A stretch of DNA of 60,306 nt from positions 1 through 60,306 of the forward strand of contig NZ_JAIQCI010000023.1 of NCBI RefSeq assembly GCF_022378335.1, read 5' to 3'. This document shows positions 43,300 to 52,717 of this stretch, piece by piece. Position 1 is the first letter of the stretch; each line of letters begins with the position of its first letter. The notes beneath the pieces were generated by a model that ran no database searches, was not told the DNA's origin, and saw only the letters and a program-made list of their open reading frames with translations. The translations under genes and the position numbers were made by a program. Origin of the DNA: Croceicoccus hydrothermalis. Its GTDB lineage: Bacteria; Pseudomonadota; Alphaproteobacteria; Sphingomonadales; Sphingomonadaceae.

Positions 43300-43862
43300 C
43301 CTCCGGCGCTGTAAGAAGGATGGTACATGTGACGAAAGCCGCGGCGCAGGGTGGGGGAAAGCGAATGCCCCGAGCCGGAAAACCAGGAAACCCGTTCGGT
43401 GTTTCCATTCTTCGATGGAGGTGATTCGACGGGTCGTTATGATGTGCGTTCGTTTCCCGCTTCCTTTACGAAACGTCGAAAATCTACAGTCGGAGCGCGG
43501 CATTGATATCTGCCATGAGACGGCGCGGTTATGGTGGAACAGCTTTGGTCCGATGTTCGCGGCCAACATGCGCCGCCAGCGCATGCATCGGATGCGCGGT
43601 TTTCGAAAATAGCAATGGTACCTCGACTATTCCATCGAAGGGAACGAGCAATGCTGCGCTTCAGGCAAATGAAGTCGCGACAGAAGTTCGCCTCGGTCAC
43701 GCAACCTTTCGCAACCCCGTCAATCCCGAACGAGACATCGTTGATTGAGAAACTTACAAGAACCGCCGCTCAAGTGCGCTCGCTTAACGGCAACATCTCA
43801 TGGTAAGAATGGCCCGGGGGCGGACTTTGCAAAACGGAGAGCAGTCTGCTTCTGAATGACAG
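43300..43862 (+). repeat. Dispersed intergenic repeat, copy E (longest form)
   Basis: The fullest copy. Blocks in order: GGCGCTGTAAGAAGGATGGT near 43304, GCGCAGGGTGGGGGAAAGCG, CCCGAGCCGGAAAACCAGGA at 43369, CCCGTTCGGTGTTTCCATTC, GGTGGAACAGCTTTGGTCCG near 43533, GGGAACGAGCAATGCTGCGC near 43640, AATGAAGTCGCGACAGAAGT at 43669, and the terminal motif CTTTGCAAAACGGAGAGCAG near 43826. It lies upstream of the cobA leader (in the opposite direction) and before the broken FAH gene. No gene is supported inside it. Confidence 0.65.
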
Positions 43863-43985
43863 CTACTGCCACTTGCCCCGCCATTGGAAGCGGCATCAGC
43901 TCAACCCGACAATGGCAATCGACACTCCTACGCAAACAAATACGATACGAATCGTATAATAAGGTGTCGCGGAGGCTGGTTTGAA

Positions 43986-44818
43986 ATGAAGTCTGGAAGG
44001 ATTGCGCTGGACACGCCCGACGATGAAGTCGCCCGGTCAATTGTTGTGGAGCCGGATCGAGGTCGCGTCGTAGATATTGCGCGTTCTGCGCCGCTTTACT
44101 TTGCCGGCAAGCGCGACGCAGGACGCCGCTATGCGGTAACTGATTTCCCCGGCGGACTGCCTTGTCTCTGGAATCGTTCCTCACTGACCATGCCGAAAAT
44201 GTCATGACCGCGCACGGTGATGAGGCTGCGATAGCGATTGGGGATATTGCATGGCCACCATAAGGGTTGGACCAGAAAAACCGGTCGGCCTTCGCCCGAT
44301 TCAATCGAACGGATTTGTTCTCATACGCACAAGGCGGGGTCGATGGCGGTAGCTCACGAAGCGATGGTGCCATGGCAGGACACGTCAGGAGCATCAATTA
44401 CGAGCTGGAGCCTTGCCGAGTGATAGGACAGCATGCAAGCGATCCGACGCCCGAAAACACTCCGCACGATCTGTTCGGCGTCACGATCTACGATGACTTC
44501 AGAGGGCGCGATCTGCAACCGGACGAACTTCCGATCGGCATGGGATGCACCAGAAGCAAGAATTTCGCCGAGGGCATCGGACCGGGCATCACGATCAAGG
44601 ACGAGTTTGACGATCTCTACGCCGTTCCCACGGAGGCGCGGCTCAACGGTGACGTCAAGGTTACGGGCAAAAGGGCGTGTGTTTTAAGGACGTTCGACAA
44701 GGTGCCCGCTCGCGCGTCGCTGGGCAAAAATTTCGAGCCGGAAGAGGCAACCGGATCAGGCACGATCAGGCATGGTTGCGCTGTTGAGCATGATACCGTT
44801 CCAACCTGTTTGTCGGCA
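43986..44818 (+). pseudogene. Fumarylacetoacetate hydrolase-family protein, multiply frameshifted
   Basis: Starts MKSGRIALDTPDDEVARSIV with a GGAGG site upstream, then EPDRGRVVDIARSAPLYF; the sequence next appears in another frame near 44160-44255 (FLTDHAENVMTAHGDEAAIA, IGDIAW), and then in the frame ending at 44821: INYELEPCRVIGQHASDPTP, LFGVTIYDDFRGRDLQPDEL, GMGCTRSKNFAEGIGPGITI, and GTIRHGCAVEHD. These are the FAH-family N-terminal and metal-site regions in correct order. The segment between 44660 and 44750 (normally about 50 residues including the catalytic loop) is shortened or scrambled. An inactive remnant. Confidence 0.65.
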
Positions 44819-44891
44819 TGACACATTCGGATTTGTCGGACCAATGCCGTGAAATGAACCACGGGTTATCGTTATTTCCGATCTTAGTCCA

Positions 44892-46191
44892 TTGCTCGCA
44901 CCATTCAAAATCAATACGCTCGAACTCGCCAACCGTATGGTTTTTGGGCCGATGGCGGTCACGGCACCCGATGCGGAAGGTCGCCTCACCGACCAGACGG
45001 TCGCGTTCTTTGAGGAGAGGGCGCGCGGCGGCGTTGGCCTTGTCATCGTCGGCGGATCGGTCGCCACGGCGCGGGGGTGGGACGAATCTCCATTCCGTCC
45101 GGTGCTGAGAATGGATAACGAAGAAGCGCTTCCCGGTCTTCGCCGATTGGGTGAGGCCGTTCATGCATGCGGTGTTCCCATCATCGCGGAACTGACGCTG
45201 GGCTTCGGTCGGATGGCAACAGCGATATGGGAACGGCCGAATATTTCCGCCAGTCCCCTGGAAGTCTTCATCGCGAAAGACCGCTTTCCCAGAGGAATCT
45301 ATGTTCCGGGCGGCAAGCGAACACCCGTTCCTGATGCCGCGACGGCCGCGCAGATCGCGGAGCTGAGCGCAAAGACCATCGAGGCTGCCTTGCGAATGCA
45401 ACGCGCGGGATGGGACGGCATCGAGCTTGCCGCGCATATGAGCTATTTCGCAGCGTCCTTCCTCTCTCCGCGCACGAACTGGCGGACGGACATGTATGGC
45501 GGAAACGTCGCCAATCGGGCCAGGTTGCTGTACGAGATAGTCTAGGAGATCCGCACGCAAGCAGGCCTCGATTTCGTGATCGGCCTGCGCATCACCTCGG
45601 ATGAATATGTCGAGGGCGGGCAAGGGGCCGGGGGATATGCTGAAGTTGCGGCCGAAATCGAGCGCGCTGGGCTGGACTATGTGGCCATAGCTCCGGGTTG
45701 CTATGAAACGATGGACAAGAGCATGAGCGTGAAGGACGGCGACGCGATCGTCAATGGAGACGCCGCCGCGTTCCGCAGGGCGCTCGGCGTACCGCTCCTC
45801 ATTCTGGGCCTGCATGAGCCGGCCGATGCCGCGCGCGATCGAAGAGGGCTATTGCGACCTCACCATGCTTGCGCGGCCTTTATTGGCGGATCCGGAATAT
45901 GCCGACAAGGTCGCCTCGGGTCGCGCCGACGATATCGTCCGCTGCGACCGGGAGAACCAATGCGTTCGCCGCCTGATGACGAACATGCCCGTGCGCTGCA
46001 CGGTCGACCCGCGGATGGGGCGCGAGAGCGAGCTTGCGGGCAGCAGGGGCGGGGTAAAGACCATCGTGGGCGACACGCTGCAGGGAGCCGTTCTCAAGCT
46101 CACCGGATCGCGCCGATCGATGGGGCTCGCGGGCCGCGTGATTTCGACGATGCAAAAGCTGTCAGGCAAACGAAGCCCAGGACCGAACTGA
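44892..46191 (+). pseudogene. Old-yellow-enzyme family NADH:flavin oxidoreductase, amber stop plus frameshift
   Basis: The first part reads LAPFKINTLELANRMVFGPM, FFEERARGGVGLVIVGG, QRAGWDGIELAAHMSYFAAS and FLSPRTNWRTDMYGGNVANR, typical OYE-like FMN barrel segments. It stops at a TAG (45543-45545), yet the same frame continues EIRTQAGLDFVIGLRITSDE to LLILGLHEPADAAR. A one-base shift near 45835 then leads to AIEEGYCDLTMLARPLLADP, CDRENQCVRRLMTNMPVRCT and VDPRMGRESELAG, ending at 46191. Two independent lesions make genuine decay more likely than sequencing error. A TTG at 44892 is the first start in frame; the true start may be upstream. Confidence 0.75.
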
Positions 46192-46254
46192 CCCCACAGT
46201 TTTTGACGAGAGTGATACAATGAGCACTCTTGTGAAGACCTGTCAGAAAGCGCC

Positions 46255-46470
46255 GTCTACGCAGGCGGAAGATGAATTCGCTCCAAATCTTCGCATCGGT
46301 ACACGCCTTCTTTGACAGGCATTTCCATTCGGACCGCCATTTCGCCTACAGAGGAAAATACAAGACCGCCGCTCAGTCGCATTGGCTGAGCGGCAAAATC
46401 TGCTGGCCGCAAGAAGTGCGCGGGAAGGACGCACACTGCAAAGCGGAAAAGCGGTTTGCACCCGAATGAA
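46255..46470 (+). repeat. Dispersed intergenic repeat, copy F
   Basis: Shows GATGAATTCGCTCCAAATCT at 46271 (matching AATGAAGTCGC...), CATTTCCATTCGGACCGCCA near 46320, an internal inverted repeat CCGCTCAG/CTGAGCGG at 46370-46393, and the best-preserved terminal stem-loop: CGGGAAGGACGCACACTGCA then AAGCGGAAAAGCGGTTTGCA, with arms TGCAAA and TTTGCA, ending CCCGAATGA. The open frame of the following thioesterase begins inside it. Confidence 0.65.
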
Positions 46471-46512
46471 GAGGATCATGCCTCACAACCGTTTTCAGAC
46501 AGTGACGACCGG

Positions 46513-46938
46513 GTGAAGATCGCGCAGGCTCTCGCGTCGGGAGCCCGCGATGTCGCTCTCGATAGGAATCCAGGATTTGCCAGCATCGGAGCGCGCCTGA
46601 TCGACGGTTACGACGCCTCGGTCAGGTTGCGCTTCACCTTGCCCGATGCGATGTCGCGCGGAGACGGGATAGCCGCCGGCGGGCCACTGACAAGCTGCCT
46701 CGATACGGCCATGGTGGTCGCCGTGCTCGCCAAATTGCGGCAGGGTCAGACCTGTACGTCGATCACTTTCACCGTGAACATGGTCCGTCCGGCGATGGTC
46801 GGCGACCTTTATGCCGAGGCGACGCTCGACAAGGCGGGGCGCACCGTCTGTTTCGCCAGCGCACGTCTCTTCGACGCAGATCAAAAGCTGGTCGCGACGG
46901 CGAGTTCCGCAAACGCCGTGATCAACCTCAACAAATAG
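46513..46938 (+). CDS. PaaI-family hotdog thioesterase
   Basis: About 141 residues from GTG 46513; the frame is open back to a TTG at 46456, inside the repeat. The hotdog fold is seen in NPGFASIGARLIDGYDASVR, GDGIAAGGPLTSCLDTAMVV (helix with the catalytic-type Asp), CTSITFTVNMVRPAMVGDLY, and DKAGRTVCFASARLFDADQK. It would hydrolyse an acyl-CoA. It is one of the few intact genes between broken catabolic genes, so its original pathway is probably gone. The true start is uncertain because the repeat borders it. Confidence 0.72.
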   Translation: MKIAQALASGARDVALDRNPGFASIGARLIDGYDASVRLRFTLPDAMSRGDGIAAGGPLTSCLDTAMVVAVLAKLRQGQTCTSITFTVNMVRPAMVGDLYAEATLDKAGRTVCFASARLFDADQKLVATASSANAVINLNK

Positions 46939-47059
46939 AAAGCCGAAAAAGGCATGGCTCAACCGGCAGGGGATTTCGCACGGTGTTCGGCAGGCGGATT
47001 GTCATCGAACGAACGCGCGGTCGATCCTCGCGTTTGCAAGCTCGGGGGATAATGTAGCG

Positions 47060-48313
47060 ATGGATCATTTCGACGCCCTGATCGTAGGGGCAGGGCATGG
47101 CGGTGCGCAGGCCGCGATCGCGCTGCGGCAGCTGGGTTTTGGCGGTACGATCGGCATGATCGGGAAGGGGGTCGAGCCGCCATATGAACGCCCCCCACTG
47201 TCGAAGGATTATCTCGCACGGGAAAAGCCGTTCGAAAGGATCCTGATCCGCCCCGAAGCTTTCTGGCTTCAAAAGAAGGTCGATCTGCTGCCCGGCTGCG
47301 AAGTCGTGGATGTGAACCCGAATGCAAATGTGGTGACCCTCATCGACGGACGCCGGATCGGCTATGGCGATCTCATCTGGTCGGCGGGAGGAGAGGCACG
47401 GCGCCTTTCGTGCGTCGGGAACGAACTTGCCGGTGTTCGTGCGGTTCGCGATCGGCCGGATGTCGATGCGATCATGGCGGAACTCGCAAACGGGCCAAAA
47501 CGCGTCGTCGTGATCGGCGGCGGCTATATCGGCCTTGAGGCGGCCGCCGTCCTGCGGAAATTCGGGCACGAGGTCGTCCTGCTCGAAACGCTCGACAGGG
47601 TGCTGGCCCGGGTTGCCGGGCATGATATTTCGCGCTGCATCGAACGGGAGCACCGCGCCCATGGCGTCGACATACGTCTCCGGACGACGGTCGATTGCCT
47701 TCAAGGCAATGCGGACGGCAGGATCGGCGGTGTGAAGCTCGACGATGGGCAAGTGATTTCATGCGACCTTGCGATTGTCGGCATCGGTATCGTTCCGGTG
47801 GTCGACCCTCTGGTCAAGGCGGGGGCGCGCGTGTCGAACGGCGTCGAAGTGGACCCGTTTTGCGAGACGAGCTTGCCCCATGTGTATGCGATCGGAGATT
47901 GCGCATGCCATGCGAATGGTTTTGCAGATGGTGCGATGATCCGTCTGGAAAGCGTACAGAACGCCAATGACATGGCGATAACCGCGGCAAGGGCAATTAT
48001 CGGTAAGCGCGAACCTTATCGCGCGACGCCGTGGTTCTGGTCCAACCAATATGATCTCAAGCTGCAAACGGTGGGCCTTAATCACGGCTATGACGCTTCG
48101 GTGCTTCGCGGTGAACCGGCCACGGGACGATTTTCGGTCGTGTATCTCAAAGATGGGAAAACCGTCGCGATCGACTGCGTCAACGCCTCCAAAGATTATG
48201 TGCAGGGTCGCAAGCTGGTCGAGGCGCAACTCACGGTCGATCCATCCGTGCTCGCCGATAGCAACACACCCTTGGCCCAATTGCTATCGGATCGCTTCGA
48301 CGCGGGAGCATGA
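47060..48313 (+). CDS. Ferredoxin reductase (FAD/NAD, oxygenase electron transfer type)
   Basis: A 417-residue flavoprotein: FAD site FDALIVGAGHGGAQAAIALR, PYERPPLSKDYL, NAD site RVVVIGGGYIGLEAAAVLRK, second FAD motif PHVYAIGDCACH, and a C-terminal reductase domain beginning WFWSNQYDLKLQTVGL. This is the RhlG/ThcD/TodA-like group that passes electrons from NADH to a ferredoxin and then a Rieske oxygenase or P450. A Rieske oxygenase gene (broken) follows after 40 bases, so they were likely partners. Confidence 0.9.
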   Translation: MDHFDALIVGAGHGGAQAAIALRQLGFGGTIGMIGKGVEPPYERPPLSKDYLAREKPFERILIRPEAFWLQKKVDLLPGCEVVDVNPNANVVTLIDGRRIGYGDLIWSAGGEARRLSCVGNELAGVRAVRDRPDVDAIMAELANGPKRVVVIGGGYIGLEAAAVLRKFGHEVVLLETLDRVLARVAGHDISRCIEREHRAHGVDIRLRTTVDCLQGNADGRIGGVKLDDGQVISCDLAIVGIGIVPVVDPLVKAGARVSNGVEVDPFCETSLPHVYAIGDCACHANGFADGAMIRLESVQNANDMAITAARAIIGKREPYRATPWFWSNQYDLKLQTVGLNHGYDASVLRGEPATGRFSVVYLKDGKTVAIDCVNASKDYVQGRKLVEAQLTVDPSVLADSNTPLAQLLSDRFDAGA

Positions 48314-48355
48314 CACGCGCGATCCGTGTCGGTGCGTATGGAAAAGGAGGATCGA

Positions 48356-49004
48356 ATGCCTTTTTTACGGAACTGCTGGTACGGCGCGATGTGGGAAGAC
48401 GATCTGCCCGCCGGCGAACTGATCGCCCGAACCTTGCTCGACGAACCCTTCGTGTTCTACCGCAATCCGGACGGGGAGGCGGTGGCCTTGTCCGACATCT
48501 GTCCCCATCGCTTCGTACCGCTTCATCGTGGGACGCTGCTTCCGCAAGGGGGGTGATGTGCGGCTATCACGGATTGCGGTTCGGCGACGACGGGCGATGC
48601 ATCGCCAATCCGCACGAGGATCGTATCCCCTCGGCCTGCAAGGTTCGCAGCTATCCGCTGGTCGCGCGCGACAAGCATGTTGTGGATCTGGATGGGGGAC
48701 GAAACGCCCGATCCCGCCCTGATTCCCGACTATCATTTCCTGGATCCGGCAAACGATTTCGCGGTCGTCCCGCGCGACCATCTGCATATGCGGGTGGACT
48801 ACCGGCTGATCATCTCGAACCTGCTCGATCTCAGCCATGTGTCGTTCCTGCACGATGGCATTCTCGGCAATGCGCAGACGGCAATTGCGGATATCGAATG
48901 GAAGAAGGCGCCCGATGAGGTCGAGGTGTCCCGCTTTTCGGCCAATGTGTCACCGCCGGAAATGTTCGACCTCATGTTCCTCAACGATCAAGGCCAAAAT
49001 GCTT
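48356..49004 (+). pseudogene. Rieske [2Fe-2S] aromatic-ring oxygenase, two frameshifts and 3' truncation
   Basis: Begins at ATG 48356 with an excellent ribosome site (AAAAGGAGG): PFLRNCWYGAMWEDDLPAGE, FVFYRNPDGEAVALSDICPH (first Cys-x-His pair). A base change in the G run at 48548-48553 moves the second pair to another frame (MCGYHGLRFGDDGRCIANP). A second shift near 48680 gives WIWMGDETPDPALIPDYHFL and NLLDLSHVSFLHDG (catalytic-domain N-x2-D-x2-H motif). Similarity ends near 49000, where an IS5-type transposase fragment starts; the remaining catalytic domain is missing. VanA-like demethylase/phthalate oxygenase type. Confidence 0.8.
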
Positions 49005-49250
49005 AAGAGCCGCATCCATCGCCGTAAGCCCAAGGGCAGACCGATGCCCGAGCAAATGGCGCGGGCCAATGCGGCAAAATCAGCAATCCGCGTCCGCGTC
49101 GAGCATGTCTTCGCGCACCAGAAAAACCGCTACGGCCTGTTCATCCGCACCATCGGCATTGCCCGTGCGCAGGCAAAACTCACGCTGGCCAACCTCGCCT
49201 ACAACTTCGATCGCCTGATTTTCCATCAACGGTGCGCAGCCACGGGATAG
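48995..49250 (+). mobile_element. IS5-type transposase fragment (C-terminal part)
   Basis: One frame encodes SRIHRRKPKGRPMPEQMARA, NAAKSAIRVRVEHVFAHQKN, RYGLFIRTIGIARAQAKLTL, ANLAYNFDRLIFHQRCAATG: the last 80 or so residues of an IS5-family DDE transposase including the RVRVEHVF helix with the catalytic Glu. The N-terminal two thirds and left end are absent. The fragment abuts the truncated Rieske gene, so an insertion followed by deletion removed the oxygenase 3' end. The right inverted repeat probably lies between 49250 and 49330 but I could not define it. Confidence 0.78.
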
Positions 49251-49387
49251 GTGCGACTGAAATCCCCAGAAAGGGCTGAAAGGCTTACAAAAAGGCATCC
49301 CAGCAATGCCCGTTAGCCCGATCAAATGCCGACGCTGACCTCTTCAAACACCGAACGGATCATCATGCGGCCGAAATCACGGTTGTT

Positions 49388-49615
49388 ACGGGTGTCCAGC
49401 TCGGGTTCCAAGGGCTCGAAGTTTCGGCACTTGGCCTCGGCTGCATCGGGATGAACGAATTTTACGAGGCCAGTGACGAAACAGAAGCGCTGGCGACAAT
49501 CGATCTCGCGCTTGATCGCGGCGTCACCCTGCTCGACACGGCCGATATGTATGGCGTCGGCGCCAACGAGGAGCTTGTCGGCCGCGCCATCCGTCATCGC
49601 CGCATTGAAATCTGA
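49388..49615 (+). pseudogene. Aldo/keto reductase, N-terminal fragment
   Basis: The frame reads [60 protein letters not shown] and [13 protein letters not shown], then a stop. These are the first 70 or so residues of an AKR13-type aldo/keto reductase with the NADPH/active-site Asp-Tyr (DTADMYG). No start codon or ribosome site is evident and the remaining 250 residues are missing. It lies about 140 bases beyond the IS5 fragment, so it is likely part of the same deletion event. Confidence 0.75.
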
Positions 49616-49779
49616 CAGTTCCTGCTCGGACAATAGTGGCGCGAAGCATAGCCATAGGGCGCGTTTATCTTCTGAATCAAAACATCGATCGCGAACATTC
49701 TGATACAAATTCATACCGGATGATCGGTTGTCTTATTCCGCTTTGGTCGGCACGTTCGATTTTGGGATAGGATAAAACG

Positions 49780-51012
49780 ATGGAAAATCACCGTGGCGGC
49801 CTTTCGGGGCGGATGAAAAAAATCCTTTTGTACGGGATTGGCGGTGCGATCGTGGTGGGCGGCGCCATATTGGCGCTCGCATCGCCAGACCGCGCCACGG
49901 CCGAAGTGGGATCGTTCCTGCGCGATGGGAAGGCTGGCTTCGTCGTAACGCGCTTTGCCTATGCGCTTGGGCCGGACGCTGCGGGAACGGCGCAATGTGG
50001 CGGCGGTGTCACGCTCACGACCGAACAGATCTATGCCGGATCGCAAGCCGGGCAAAAGCGTCCCGGCGAAAGTGATGAGGCATATGGCCAGCGGATCAAG
50101 CAGGAAAGCCGTGCAATATCGTCGTCGCCGAGCGGCGAGGATTACTGCCTGCACCCCGAACTTGCGCCATTCGATCCGCACACGCGAATACTGCGCAGTG
50201 CCGCGGCCACGGCCGAGGGGATGAACCTCGATGGCCGAATATCGCGGTCCCGGACCGATGCAAAAAGCGGACGGCTGGATTTCAGGGGCGCCGATGGGAC
50301 CGAGGGCATCGACAATCAGTTCCGGCGCGCCGTGGGGTGCAATACGGGATATCAGTCGTCGGGTCTGGCCAATGGTTTTCAGACGGAGATGTACACCGGA
50401 TCGTGGGGCATTCTGGTAAGGCTGGACGATGTCGGCGATCTGACGAACGATGACCATGTCGAGGTCGTCATCGCGGCGAATGCGGACCCCATCCGCGTCA
50501 GCCCATCGCGCGAGGCATTGGAATATGCGACCTATGCGCTCGATCCGGACGAACGTTTTGTCGCCAGAACGACAGGGCGGATCCGCAATGGCGTACTTCA
50601 TACCGATCCGGTCGATGTGCGGTTTCACAATGTGGTGAATGCCATGCACCTTGAAAGACCGCTGCGCGATGCGGTCATCCGGGCCAGGCTTTCGCCCGAT
50701 GGCGTGCTTGCAGGCTACCTTGGCGGATATGCGCCGGTGGAAGAGCTTTACAATTACCAGTTCGGGTATCGTAATGGCAAGAATGCCGATGGCACGCTGG
50801 CGGATTTGGGCCGGCGTGTCGGGTCCGCCAACGGGGCGGCGGGCGCGCTTGGCCATACGTGCCCCGGCATATATCAATCGCTCAACAGCCTTGCCGACGG
50901 TCATCCCAGGAACGGCAAATACACCTCGATCTCGACCCAGTACACGTTCGAGGCGCGCCCCGCCTTCGTCGTCGACAGTGCCGAAGCGGATCGGGATGCG
51001 GTGACATCATGA
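49780..51012 (+). CDS. Exported protein of unknown function, linked to DUF1592/DUF1552 genes
   Basis: A 410-residue protein with an N-terminal membrane anchor or signal (MKKILLYGIGGAIVVGGAIL near 12-31) and a periplasmic remainder. Notable segments are FVVTRFAYALGPDAAGTAQC, EDYCLHPELAPFDPHTR, GAVEGIDNQF-like GADGTEGIDNQFRRAVGCN, VRLDDVGDLTNDDHVEV and GYAPVEELYNYQFGYRNGK. Four or five Cys residues suggest disulfides. I do not recognise a named family. Its stop overlaps the start of the DUF1592 gene (ATGA), so the two are coupled. The ATG has GGATAGGA upstream. Confidence 0.75.
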   Translation: MENHRGGLSGRMKKILLYGIGGAIVVGGAILALASPDRATAEVGSFLRDGKAGFVVTRFAYALGPDAAGTAQCGGGVTLTTEQIYAGSQAGQKRPGESDEAYGQRIKQESRAISSSPSGEDYCLHPELAPFDPHTRILRSAAATAEGMNLDGRISRSRTDAKSGRLDFRGADGTEGIDNQFRRAVGCNTGYQSSGLANGFQTEMYTGSWGILVRLDDVGDLTNDDHVEVVIAANADPIRVSPSREALEYATYALDPDERFVARTTGRIRNGVLHTDPVDVRFHNVVNAMHLERPLRDAVIRARLSPDGVLAGYLGGYAPVEELYNYQFGYRNGKNADGTLADLGRRVGSANGAAGALGHTCPGIYQSLNSLADGHPRNGKYTSISTQYTFEARPAFVVDSAEADRDAVTS

Positions 51013-52717
51013 GGCAATATCTCTCTGCGTTCGATGCCACCGCCCTGCTGCGCGATCGAAAGCGCGTTGCGATGGCGTTGGTGCTCGGCTTGCTGGCGCT
51101 GGTGCTGATTGCGTCCGGCATGGGGTCGGGCGAACCGGAACCGGTCGGCGGCCCGGCCATGATGCGGCGCCTGACGGAGGATCAGTACCGGGCAACGATC
51201 GCCGACATATTCGCAGACGATATCGAAATCGCCGCACGGTTCGAACGGCCGGTGCGCGCAGACGGGCTGATCGCGATCGGCACGGGCGAGGCGGGAATGT
51301 CGCCCTTCGCGGTGGAGCAATACGATGCCGCCGCACAGTCCATCGCCGCTTCCGTCACATCGAAAAAACGCCGCAATCAGTTCATGTCCTGCCGCCCCGC
51401 GGACCCGGCCCGTTTCGACGAGAAATGCGCGCGCGAATTTCTGGGTCAGAAAGGTCGCATGCTGTTTCGCCGTCCGCTGGCGCCCCGTGAATTGGACAGG
51501 TTCGTGTCGATCGCGCGCACGGCGCATGCGCGACTGGGCGGATTTTACGAAGGGTTGGAGCTCGGCCTCTATACCATGCTGGTGTCGCCCGATTTCCTGT
51601 TCAGGATCGAACGCGCGGAACCGGGGGAGGGACCGACCCGGCAGCTGGACGCATTTTCCAAGGCATCCCGGCTGAGCTATTTCCTCACCAATTCGACCCC
51701 GGACGACGAATTGCTGCGCGCGGCCGAGGATGGGGAGCTGAACGACAGCGCCGGTGTCGAACGGCAAGTGGCCCGATTGATGGAATCGCCGCGCTATCGC
51801 GTGGCGGTCACCGCGTTTTTTCGCGACATGCTGCAATTCGACCGGTTCTCGGACCTGTCGAAAGACCCGGAGATATTCCCGGCGTTCAATTCGGACGTGG
51901 CCGACGCCGCGCAGGAACAGACCCTGCGAACCATTGCGGAACATCTTATCGACCGCGATGGCGATTACCGGGAGCTGTTCACGACGCGCGATACATTCCT
52001 GAACCGCGATCTCGGCGTTATCTATCGCACCCCCGTTGCGCCGCGCAGCGAGTGGCAGCCGGTGACCTTTGCAAAGAATGCCCACCGCGCGGGCATCCAA
52101 TCGCATATCTCGTTTCTGGCTCTGCACTCGCATCCGGGGCGTTCGTCCCGACATTGCGCGGATATGCGGCGCGCGAAATTTTCCTGTGTCAGCATGTGCC
52201 CGATCCTCCGCCCAATGTCGATTTCAGCGCTGTGGAACAGAACGCCAATGTCCAGATGGTGACCGCGCGCGACCGGCTGAAGATGCATGCCACCGAACCG
52301 TCTTGTGCGGGGTGCCACAAGGTCATGGACCCGCTCGGCCTGACGATGGAGAATTTCGACGGGCTGGGCGGCTTTCGCACGCAGGAGAACGGTGCCACCA
52401 TTAATACCGAAGGATTCCTCGACGGAACACAGTTCGATAGTCCGGACGGGCTTGCCGAAGCATTATACAATCATCCCGAAACGCCGCGCTGCGTTGCCGA
52501 GCGGTTGTATAATAGTGCGGTCGGACGTGATATTACATGGGGGGAGCGTTATTATCTCGATTGGCTGATCGAAGCTTTTGCCGACGATGGTTATCGCGTC
52601 CCGGACTTGATGCGCAAGATCGCGATGAGCGAGAATTTCTTTACCGTTACAGCACCCGCACAGGCGCCTCGCACAAGAATGACAGAAGGGCCGGCACGCA
52701 AAGGAGAGAGCACATGA
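51009..52717 (+). pseudogene. DUF1592-type protein (PSD family), one-base frameshift
   Basis: Membrane-anchored (VAMALVLGLLALVLIASGMG) with the DUF1587/1595/1592 core: MMRRLTEDQYRATIADIFAD, CAREFLGQKGRMLFRRPLAP, TMLVSPDFLFRIERAEPGEG, SRLSYFLTNSTPDDELLRAA, then FLALHSHPGRSS. A missing C in the CCC run near 52147-52149 shifts the frame; beyond it the DUF1588/1585 region follows: PTLRGYAAREIFLCQHVPDP, EPSCAGCHKVMDPLGLTMEN (a CxxCH that could bind heme c) and LYNSAVGRDITW. Restored length is about 568 residues. These proteins form an uncharacterised redox-linked family commonest in planctomycetes. Pseudogene or sequence error. Confidence 0.78.

Noticed and set aside
43300..43862. Small proteins encoded in the repeat copies (peptides starting MKSLQKFASV and similar)
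   Set aside because: The frames differ in length and sequence after about ten residues between copies, so DNA, not protein, is what is conserved.
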